From Patiria pectinifera (taxonomy: Eukaryota > Echinodermata > Asteroidea > Valvatida > Asterinidae): a stretch of DNA of 64,000 bases. The translations under genes and the position numbers were made by a program. This document shows positions 36,901-48,900 of the stretch, piece after piece. Position 1 is the stretch's first letter. Every line of letters starts with the position of its first letter. Location of the stretch: NCBI GenBank assembly GCA_029964075.1, contig CM057138.1, positions 10,906,932 through 10,970,931 of the forward strand, read 5' to 3'. The notes under the pieces are model-generated. The model was given only the letters and a program-made list of their open reading frames with translations, did no database searches and was not told where the DNA came from.

Positions 36901-39900
36901 GCATGAACAGCTTGGTATTTTTCTTTTTCGGTGGGAACTTTTCTCAATAGGCCATACCAGTGCTGGTACCGGTACGTGCCAAATAACAGCGTTGAGCTGT
37001 ACAAGTGATCGTGTGTCCTCGAACACAAACATTGTAGTAAGGGTATAGCCTGCAGTTGAACTTGAACTTTCAGACATTTAGTTAGATGCAATAGTGTTTG
37101 GGAAAGTGACATAGGGATAGTCCCAACTATTCTAAATATCCTCAACAATGTCACTTTGTTATGCTGGAAAAAATTGGCACATGAATACATTTTGAAAAAA
37201 AAGGAGTGCTTTAAACAAGAAAAGAGAGAAAACGAAAGTAAAAGTAAATTTAAGTCTGTCATGAGCAAATACAAATGTACTATGGCCCATCCGGCTGGGG
37301 TTTATCTCCAGTTTCCTTGGCATGAAACGACTGAGAATATTTATTTCCCTCTGGATGGGAGGCCGGTTCATCGCAAGTTACTCCCCAGCTAATGATATTT
37401 GGGTCATTCCACCAGGTTGGGGAACAATGTGTGACATACATGTATGAATGCCTTGCTAGCAATTGCTCTACATAATATTTGTTGTTGGGTGTTTCACGAC
37501 TGCAGAAAGTTAGAAATCATTTCAATGTACATGTATTTTGCCAAAAATATGAGCAAAATATGTCATTTTGGACGTAACATTGACACCGTGTCAGTGTTAC
37601 ATGTACGTCCAAATGTGACATTTGTACCTTTTTATAATTTTTGCGAAACATTCCCCAAATTCACTTTGCGTACTTCTTACTATACATGCAACATAATAAG
37701 AAAAGCTTTTTTTATGGTAGTCAGGTATCAAATGGAGCAGAAAATGTAGCTTGGTTGTGTGGACGTAACATTTACATGGTGTAAAACCCAAATGTCACAC
37801 TTCCATTGAGTGATTTTTACACCGTTACATCCGCACTTGAGGTATTGTTTCTGCTATATTTGAACCCTGACTATACCAAAACAAAAGCTTTTTCTAATTT
37901 GGTGCTTAGTTGTCCAGTTGTAAATATGCAATGTCAGTTTGGGTAATATTTTACATACGTGTAAAAAATGACAAAAAAATATTTGGATGTAACATTGACA
38001 CGGTGTCAATGTTACGTCCGAATTAATACATATTTTTGCTCATATTTTTGTCAAAGTACTTTCAAATGATTTCAAACTTTCTCAAGTATTGAAACACCCT
38101 AAGACAAATATTATGTTGAGCAATTGTTTAGAATGCATTGATACTTTTAATAATATAACCAAATATATGGATGTAACATGCACTGCTTCCCAACCCGGTG
38201 GAATGACCCATTTATACTCCAGAGGGGGAGGAGAGGGGAAGAGACAACTGGGGATGAAGTGGCTTGCCAAAGGACACAACATACTGGTATTGCCAGCAGC
38301 TGGATTTTAACCGTGTTACAATCCTCATAAAAGATTGTTCAAATCTAAAATTGTCGGTCAAGTGGAAGCAAAGATCATACGAAGCGAAATTAAAGATGAC
38401 TTACATGTATCCTGGATGGATTTTGAAAATGTTCTGCGCATGCCATTTATTTTTTACATCTACTGTAAGTTGCTAGGCTGTTATCTGACAAGTATGTGTT
38501 ACTATCATTATTTTGTTTGGCTGCATGATTTGGAAATTTGCCCACAATATCACCACACTTTCCAAGTGTGTTGTTTCTGTCAATAAGGATGTTAAAATTA
38601 AATGTTATCCAAACAGTGGAGCAACTGGAATTGGTTTCAATATCATAATTTTCAATTTCACATGAATGTTATCAAATAGCAGAAAAGACTTAGCCTACAA
38701 CGTGTATCGTAGAAAAAGAAATGAAACCTTCTTGTTATGTTGGAGTTATGTACCAAGATATATCTAAAGCCTAAAACTCTGTTATTTTATTCCATCTCTG
38801 ACATGTCTGATAGTGATTCTGATACATGTGAAGTTGAAAAGGGTATTACATTTTCAACAAAGGGTCATTTGTTTGTTTTTCACATCATAAGCATGTACCG
38901 GTTTATGCATTATTGTTATATCCTTATCCAAGTCTTTTTTCTGAAGAAAATTTCCTGAACCCACATCCGGCACAATGCTGCCAGTTCATGTACTATTTGA
39001 GAAATTTGGGTTCCCAGCAATTTATGAGAACAAAATTCACTGAGTTTTCTTGATGTTTTCCTGAGCAATTCCCAAAATTCCATGAGAAATATTTTCGCTT
39101 TAACACAACAGACTCTTCTACATGTACCAGTTCATGTACTTTCTGTGAAAATTGGGTTCCCAGCAATTTATGAAAACAAAATTCACTGAGTTTTTCTTGA
39201 CATTTCCCTGAGCAATTCCCAAAATTACTTGAGAAATATTTTCGCTTCAGGTTGTTGGAAAAACAAGAAGTGGTGTAGCACAGCTACATGTAATTGTTAC
39301 TGTCTGGTGTGTAACATTCACACTGCATAACCACGCAGTCGTGTTTTACTATACTCTCGAGGACAATGCTTTGTCTTTTCCTTTGTCTCCAATAGAGTTC
39401 ACACAAACGCATGACCGAGGACCAATTTCAACAAAAGATGAACTCTCGAGGACAACAAAGAATCTGTTGTTCTCCCTTTGTCCGTCTGTCCTCGGGGTGT
39501 ATATAGTTCACGTACATAAATCCATGTACATAGCAGTCATGTCAATAGGACAACTCGGACAAAGCACATGATGGTTGACACATGCCAAACTGGCCAATTC
39601 CTTCCCTTTTGGTTCACTGCCAAATTCGGTGAATTTTCCCTTATTATATTCCCCCCCCCATTCCCCTCTGTTTTTCCAGAGTCCAGACTGACAAATTGGA
39701 AACTCATTTTCAAGGTGTTCCCTTGGCTGTAGCGGGAACCTGGGCACAGACCCTATGCAGGTTACAGGCCTGAATCTATCAACACATGTACATGTATTAG
39801 TAAGATTTGAGGCTTTGCATGGTGGAGATACTAAATACCGTAATGAAAGGTTTGCGGAAACACCATGTGCGAATAATTTCTCAACTAAGAGAATGGTTCT

Positions 39901-42900
39901 GAAAAGAACCAGAGGTATAAACTCAGTTTATACCTCTGGTTCTTTTCAGAACACATGTATTATATCAACACACACTACATGTAGCTGCTAAGAAACGTAC
40001 ATGTAAGGCGTTCTGGCAACATAGACGGAATTGGGCACAGGAAGTTCATGTCGGGCAGAAAACCGTAATAAATTTAATGGGGGTGATTTTGTTTTCGAGT
40101 TTCAATTATTGATGTTTGGTACCGTACGTACAATGTACACGTACATGTACACCAATGATGTCTCCATGTACAGTACATGTATTTTGAGGAATAAAAGTGT
40201 TTCTAAGGGGAAAAAAGTATAAGTAAAAAATTCTAATAGTTTTACTTTTGGACATGATATGTTGACAAATGCAAACTTTAAACAGCCATAACTTGTCAAT
40301 GGAATGTCCGATTGAAGTGCAACAAACAATATGAAGGAAGATTTTTATTCTCTTTTCTCAAACACCTCATTTTGACCTCTGCCGAGTTCTGTCTCATTTT
40401 GCCAGAACGCCTCAAATATAAGGTTGTGCAAAGTAGAATCCTTAAGTTTTTTTTTACTACAAACCAATTCAATTCAAGGATTTTATTATCGATTTGTCGC
40501 AGCCCAAAGGCTGAATTGTAAATGATTTACAATAAAGTACAAATTATTTGAGCTACTTCATACAAAAAAATGAATTGTCGTAAATGAATAGCTATCAAAT
40601 AAGAAAAAATGAATAAGGTGTCATATAGCAATATGAGGATAAAGAATTGAACGTTTTTTATCTTCCAAGTAAACAATAAAGCAACATTTGTGCTGATGAA
40701 ATTAGTGTTGTTAATGAGTTCAATTAGAGATACAAATTTCGATTTTATATAATTAACTGTCAGCAAATCAGAAATTAATGTGGATGCAAATGTTTTCTGC
40801 ACTGAGAAACTTTCTAAGTTACGTAACAGCTAAGGGCTGTACTGTCCCGAATATATGGGTCATTCTATAAATTTGGGGTCCACTTTTTTTCCCGTCCGTG
40901 TTACATCTGACATCTATGATTGCATAATTCTGATGCACTCCTTAATGCAGTCGTCCTCCAAGAGTGATTATGAATAGCAAACTACCCACCCAACAAATAA
41001 ACAATCAAATGCTTGAATGGCAAATTACAAAGTACCAAGGTAACAGGGACGGGAAAAATGTCACACTTTGGACCCAAATTTATAGAATGACCCAAATCCG
41101 AATGTGAATATTTGACCATCAATCCAATATCCGATTAGCTTCTTGCCGGTTTGAATATATTCGAAAACCAAAACAAATATGCACCTTTATTGTAAGATTC
41201 CGGTGCTTTATTGTCAGGTGCCACCTTTTTTTGTCGACAGTAAACTGCGGTTCATCGTTCCTATCCCTTAAATTTAGCAGGTTAAAGCCCTTGACATTTA
41301 GGCCCTATAAAATGCTAACTGTAAAACACTCTAGAGGACCATGTTGATCGCCGCACACAAAGTTTAACTGGCATGCTCTGCATCAGCCTAGACTCCATGG
41401 GCGCTTGCACGTTCCTTTACTAACCCCTGGCTGTGATTAACACGTAAACAACGTAGACTGGCTATTCAGAGCGTACTGCGTGCGCATTTCAAAGATTGCA
41501 TGCATGCCCTATACATGTAGGGCGTTCGCGCGCTACGCACATCACATCACGTACAAACATAATTTTTTTTTTTCAAAACTGCACGATGCCTTTACGATAT
41601 GGATTAAGCCCGGTTCATACTTCACTCGAAATCATGTGCGAAGCGAAATTCATGTCATCAACAATGGTGGACGCGCTTTGAATTTATTGTTGCCGTCACG
41701 AATTTCGCTTCGCTTTCGCTTTCGCGTGAAGTATGATAGCTTCGTTTTTCGCACAAAAGAACCCGTGTCTTCGGTTGAAAAGGGACGAAAGCGGTATGTA
41801 CATTTAATACAAATCCTTGCTCAATAACGCAACGTCAAAACCTAATGTTTGAAAGGATTTGTTCTTCAAAAAAAAAAAAAAACTTTGAACATTTTAAACA
41901 TGGCGTCGTGCATTATACATCGACTGCAGTCCTAATTTAAATGTGCCACTATTTGACACATTTAAATGAGACAATTCCAAGCAAGGCATGATTGGAAACA
42001 ACATGGCGCAGCAAGATCATACCCATGGAAACAAGGTTGGCTCTGCATTTCCACCGGCACCGCTCGCAGTTGCAGCTGGCATTTACTTATATCCGAATAT
42101 TCGGTCTAACACAGTTTCAAGTAATCCAACATGTACGCACTAAATTATTCCAAAATAGACAGCCCTAATACATGTCCATGTAATTTGGCTGAAGGAGTTG
42201 GGTATGGCTAAAATTGAATTACTTTCACTATTAGTCCAGTGGATATGTGACAAAATTGTGCACTGGACTATATAGGGAGAATGCAAGAAGAGTCTTTTTT
42301 TTCCTTTCTCGGTGAAATGTGGGGAAAACCAATTCATACAATATCCTTCATCTCATGTGGGGATTTTGCTTTATAAAAGCCAGGTATTTTTTTCATCATA
42401 CCTGGATTTTGGACCAGGACTCATCAGCCCACTGTAGCATAATTACCTGTATCTGGTTAACAAATTAAAGGCAATTTGCCAAAAAAAACTACAGGCGGCC
42501 AGTCCACCGCTCTCCGGACAGGCACTTTAATTTGTTTCTTTCCTTCCGGATCGACGGTACTTTTGGAAAACCACAGGCAAAGTCCATGCAGCACATGAAC
42601 ATGTACAGCCCCACAATTCAGAATTTCAATGATCAACAAAAGGTGGTTTCATTACCGGACATACATGTACTGTTAACAAATTGACTCATACATGTATGTA
42701 CAGTGTTGTTTATTTAAAAGAGGAATTCACGGCATGCGTGTGACAGAAAAGAATGATTTAAAAAGTCCAAATCCGACTAACCTTGGGTGATAAGGCACAT
42801 CTTCTGTGTGACTTGTTACTTCCAACTTGTGCCTATCCTGATCCCAAAACCACAGTGACGGCACCATCCCGTATGCAGCGCATGTCAGGGTTACCGACTC

Positions 42901-45900
42901 TCCGTAGTGTACAAATACGGTAGAAGGGCCTTCAAACACCAGCATTGGATCAACTGTGTAGAAGAACAGTTAAGTGCAAAAGAGTCAAGTGCCAACTTCA
43001 AACTGCTGATTGTCGTGACTTAAAAGATATCTTGCAAATGATGAAAAAAAATTTACTTTAAGGACCATCAATGTATCAATATTACTTGATTATTCGATAT
43101 TATTTTGATATATCGATATCGCCGATAACAATTTTTTAATCTTATCAAAATATCGAAGTTTTCGATATTAGGAAAGATATCAAAAATATCGAAAATGCGT
43201 CAGATTATCGTCACAATAAATCTCCCATTTGTTCTTTTAGGCCAAAAAAAATAAGTCTCCTGTTTCTGGTATGCACGCGCGTCGCCGTAGCCATGCGCGT
43301 CGGCAAAATGAAAAAGTTTTTTTTTCAATGAAAGATGATGTCTCAAAACCACCAAACTCACTGGTTTGACTGGAATCCTGCTGCTGCACAATTTTAACGT
43401 GTTTTTAGATGGGGTTATGATCGAGAATAAGCTTTATGTGGCCTCTCTGGACTCCCATATATTTGCACTAAGTTTAGTCGGGCACCATTTTGCAGTCATC
43501 CGCCGACATTTGAAGCAAAAAAAAACAGGTAAAAAACAAACAAAAAAAAGCCGCGTCGCCGCACCACTTTTTGGGCAAGCTCCATACCAGAAACCAGAGA
43601 CTTTTTTTTTGGCCTAACTTTGTGTTTAACGTTTGCTGTATAATGAAATAAAACTCGCCGACAACTTGATGTGCTTTTAACTCAAAATAAAAATATCGCT
43701 CTGCGATTGCTTTCATTCGAGGCCTTCGCAATGTGAAACCTAAAAAAGCTTGTTTAAAAAGGCGAGTCTTCAGCACTGATTTAAAAACACCAACACTAGC
43801 AGCATTCCTAACATTGAGTGGAAGATTGTTCCAAAGGTGTGGTCCACTATACTCAAAAGGCTCAATCCCACTTGAGTAGCCTTACCACAACCTACAGGGT
43901 AGTTCAGAAAAATACCATCACCAGACCTGCGGATTACTCTGTATTTGTCAGTACCCATGCCGAAAAATGTTCGAGTATAAATCTCCCTGGTTTTTGCCTT
44001 GCCATACTGGTACCCTCAACACAACACCCAATGAGGACCCCCTCTTTCAAGTCTACAAGGCTGGACCTAGTGACAGGATGATTGATGACCTTGTGATAAC
44101 AGCAGCTACATGTATACTAATAACAATACACTTCAATTACAATACTTCAAGTGACAATACAAATCCTATGGGAGTTGGCCTGGTTCTGATCTTTGCCTCA
44201 GATATATATATTGGGTCAAAGGTTCAACCAGGGTTATAAAGGGGCACTCAGGATGATTTTTAGCTATGTCTCAATAGCGAACTTGTGGACAATGAATTTT
44301 TTTGACGTAAAAATGATGGAGTAATTAAAAATTATTTTTCAAATGTACTGACAATGTCAGTGTCGCACACCACAGAATTAATGGCTTATGGTAAAAGTAT
44401 CAGTATTGATAGCACACTGCTTGAAAGCCATAGGGACGAGTGTACCGGTAGCTGTCTGACTCATTCCCGGGCTTTAATTTCCAGCATTAAAATATGATTT
44501 TCTGCGCAACTGAATATCAATGACGACGACAGGTCTATAGTGATTACCCACCTTTGCTGCATGATCCTCCCTGTAGTCCTTTTGGGCAGACGCACTGACC
44601 AGTGAAAGGGTGGCACTCTATGCCAGGGGCGCATGAACACCGGTGGTCACAGTCCACACCGTACCTCGCATGAGGACAACCTTTCCCGGATTAAAAAGAC
44701 AAATGCGAAAAGATTTTACAATCATATTTGGCGAGATGAGTGCATTGCAAATCAAACACTTTGTGAGGCCTTTACTGCTAAAAATTGGTCTAGCAGAAGG
44801 GTTTCCTTTTGAATACAAACATTTGAATTATTAGAAGAATTAATTAATTTACTGAGGTTCTGTTTCCCAACATCGGATTTTTGTTCCTCCTTGATGGTTC
44901 CTAGCCTGAGGTTCCTACACTGATTTTTGGGTTCCCACAGTGAGACTTTGTTGTCTACATTGAGGATCTTGTTCCTACACCAAAGTTTTCGCTCCTTTAT
45001 CAAGGTTTTTTACTCTCACATTGAATTTCTGGTCATAAACATACACTGAGGTTCTAGTTTCTACACTGCTATTCTGGTTCCTTACTTCAGGTTGTAGTTT
45101 CTTTCATTAAGGATCTGGTTCTTAAATTGAGGATCTGAGTAATTTACCATGGGTTCTGGTTGCTATATGTACCTTGAGGTTCTGATTCCTACAGTTTCAT
45201 GTTCTTACACTGAGGTTGATATGTACATGTATGTACTAGTCTCATTATTGAATCACTGATTCCTATAATGAGGTGTTGTTTTTATTACAATGAGGGTTTT
45301 TTTTACAATGAGGTTCTAGTTCCTTCACTGGGGTTCTGGTTCCCACACAAATTTTCTGGTTCTCACACTAAAGTTCTGGTACAAGCTTTCATTGATAGGT
45401 TCTGGTAATTAGAAATTGACATTTTGGTTCCAACAGTGACACTTTGGTTTCTAATTGAGGTTCTTGTTGAAACACCAAAGTGTTTGCTCCTCCATTACGG
45501 TTTTGGTTCTAACACATGTAACAATGCAGTTCTAAATCCTGCATGCCCTACACTGAGGTTCTACACATAGTTTCAACATTGTGATTCAGGTTCCTACCTT
45601 AAGGTTGACTGATTATGGTATTTAGTGTAGGAACGTTTCTAACTAAGTTGAAGGTTCCTACACTGAGATTGTAGTTACACTAGCCTCACTGGTTCTGGTT
45701 CCTATACCGAAGCAATGATTCCTACACTTAAGTTTTGATTCCTACCTAAAATGAGTTTGTATTTTTTACAATGGGTTCTAGTTCTAGTTCAGGGGTTTTG
45801 GTTCCCACACCAATATTCTGGTTCCTTATACTAAAATGTTGGTTCTAGCTTTTATTGAAAATTAGATTCTATTTTTTCTGCGATGACGTTTTGCCTTCAA

Positions 45901-48900
45901 CACTGAGTACCTAAATCAAGGATCTTTTTCCGACGCTAAAATTCTGGTTTCGACACTGAGATTCTGGTGTCTACAGGCAAATGTACCTTTAAGTTCCATT
46001 GTTACTTCAGAGCTAACAAGAGGACCAGCAAGTAAACCAGCTTCTTCAGTGTCAGTAAACTTGATTTGGCAGTCCAACTGGAGCCGGCCCTCTGATGCAG
46101 CAATGTTATCCACTGTGAAGTTGGTTCTGATATCTGAAAATATGCGCGACGGATCATCTGTCCAGGGAAAGATAAATTACAGTAAATCCTTGTTTCATCA
46201 AACAATCATCACTCATCACTCAACAAAAGTTTCATCATTTCTTATTAAAAGTGTACAATGCTGAGATATACAAACAGCCTTATTAGGACTGGATAGCTTT
46301 GGACTTTGAGATGCACTTTCAGCGTATTAAGGCCCAAACTATTTTGTATAACATGGTTTCAGGGTGGATAGTCGATATTAGCCCCCAAGATATTGGAAGT
46401 TGACTACTGTGCTTTCCGAGGCGAAACTTCCAATACTGATGGGAGCTAAAATCGACTCCCCACCCGAAATAAACCATGTTTTATTTGTTTTAGTATATAT
46501 TTCATACATTGTACATATTTAGTTGCCAAATCTCGTCCAGCTCACCAGAAGAATATTGTTCAACATAAGAAAAAGTCCAGTTCTTTTGCAATACAGTAAC
46601 TCTTAACTGATTCTCAACCTCATTATGGACTTTTTTTTCTTTAGTAGGAGCAGGCCAGGATTCGAACCTGGGCCACAGTGGTGAGAGGCGAGTGCTTTAC
46701 GCAAAGCCACCCATGCCACCCTTAAATATGTAACCGATTGCAAACAAAATGTGGACTAACTAAATTTGGTAATTTGGGGAAAGTATTTGGTAAAAAAAAA
46801 GTCAGTTCTTTCCAATGATGGTCGGCCAACCATCATTAGAAAATTGATACAAAAATTCAAATTTTCTTGAAAAAATTACAACACCAGGTGCAATGATTTC
46901 ACAGGATGCGTTGGACTATGTATTTTTCAAATACAGTTTATTTCATAATAGTTTGGTAGTTTTTTTACGTTTGCAAATACTTAAAGCACAAATTTCACAC
47001 TAATGAAGAAAAAAAAAATTAGAGAGGGAGAAACAAATGAAACAATAAAAGAGTGGCATGGACGTGTACATACCCCCGGCATGTCGCCAGGACACCAAGA
47101 GGGGACTAGTAAATGGTCTGTGTCTTGAGATGTTGCCATTCATGAAGGTGCACTCAGCAAACGAGCCTAATAACATGTAGACGTCGATTGTGTAGGATAC
47201 AAAGATTCTCACAGCACCTGCAAAAAGTATACATGTATTAACTTATTAGAGTTACAAATTACAGGTGTAATACTTACTTGGCTGGTTTTAAACAAACATT
47301 TCAAACCGGCTGGGGGCCTGCATGGACGTGGATATTAAATGGCCCGAGCAGATCATAAGGCAAGGGTCATTATCCGACCAGGCCCCTAGCCGGCTTGAAA
47401 CGTGCATGTACGGTACAGGCCAAGCGCATACAAGTAGGCCTAATTATTCCCACTTTCAAAAAGTCAAAACACGCCAAAAATTCACGTCAGTCAAATGATT
47501 TAGTTCAAGTTAGGCCCGGCCCAGACACCATGCTACTGCCATGCCAAACTCAATTAATTTGGCGCTTTTAAACTTCAGCTCAGCGATAGCACGGTGTGTC
47601 TATGCCGTGTCAATGGTACGGTTTGTGCCTTGCGCGCTTAATGCTAAAAATCTCCTTTTTTGGGAAACTGGCACGCATGCGGCGTGCACTGCACCATTTG
47701 GCGCAGAACGCAGCAGCGTAGGAATGAAGTGTTTAAAACCACCCAGTGTTCCTCCAGCAGTTTAAGCTGACCCACAAGAACGGCTCTCGACCAATAGGAA
47801 TGGGTAAACTGTCTCAGGTATGAATATTCTGAACGATATTTATTCACTAATGAATCCAACAACTGATTTGCCTTAACCATGTTTACCATTGCAACTGTAG
47901 CCTAAATGCACGTAGGCCTACCGGGTATGTCTTTTTAATAAATATATTATTTAGTGTAAAATTGGTTTACATGTTACATGTCCAGAAATGGGACACTCAA
48001 TACTGTGTTCTGAAACTTAAAGATACATCAACTAATTTGCATGCAATTACCGTACAACAAAAAACAGACTGGCATCTGAAACAGCCAGTCCAACACCCCT
48101 TTAGTACTACATCAATCAACTGTGTCAAAAGAAGCATCTGGTACACGTACATTTTATATACCTACATGGGCACCAGCCCATGGGCTCTGTGCGCCAACAA
48201 AAGAGGGCGCCCTTTTACCTAGCAAAGATGTCCCATGGGTGGGACACATACAACACTGTACATTTCACTGGTTGACTACCGCACACCGTTCCTTGTGTGT
48301 GACGCACGCGCGTACACCAGGGGATTTGTACTATATGTCATGTATGTACACACAGTGGCCACGCTTCGCGGAAAAATATTGCAGTCAGGCAAGATCGTCG
48401 TTCGGTCACCCCCAAAAGTACTTTCTTTGCCGGTGAGCGGATAGTATTTGGCTTCAAATTGAAATCAATTGGCTTCACTCTCAGGAGCAAAATGTTGAAG
48501 AAAAGTCTCCTTTAAAACCTCAGTCTCCTTTAAAACCCCTTTAAAAGCTTGGCTGGTGAAATACTGATGAGGACCTTGTCTTTAATGCCTCATGAAAGAT
48601 TTGGGGAATTTTGTCAGCTCTGCATGTTTTTCTGCACTCAAGGTCCCTGCAGTCTGGGACTTGGGTAAGAATGTGATTAGATCCATGCTTTTAACTCTGT
48701 AATTTACACTTGCTTTACAATGTTAAAATGTTACAATGTACTTCTACTGAACTCACATGTGCCATTGATCTTTAACTCCACATTCTGCAGCGTGGCTTGG
48801 ACATCACCTGCGTTAGGAAGGTGCACCTCAACATCAAATAATTTGTGGTCCTCCTATTCAAGGAAAGAATAACCTCTATCACAAATTGAGACTTAACCAG

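Larger units (their letters stand above)
30461..43952 (+). repeat. Segmental duplication block A, right copy
   Basis: Counterpart of 138-15461; carries exons 9 to 6 of copy M. It differs by gain of two MITEs (31003-31484, 32918-33189) and by lack of the Helentron-like element and two left-copy MITEs. Confidence 0.9.

Noticed and set aside
46640-46722. tRNA gene
   Set aside because: Box A and B are present but acceptor-stem pairing is incomplete and flanks look like a SINE.
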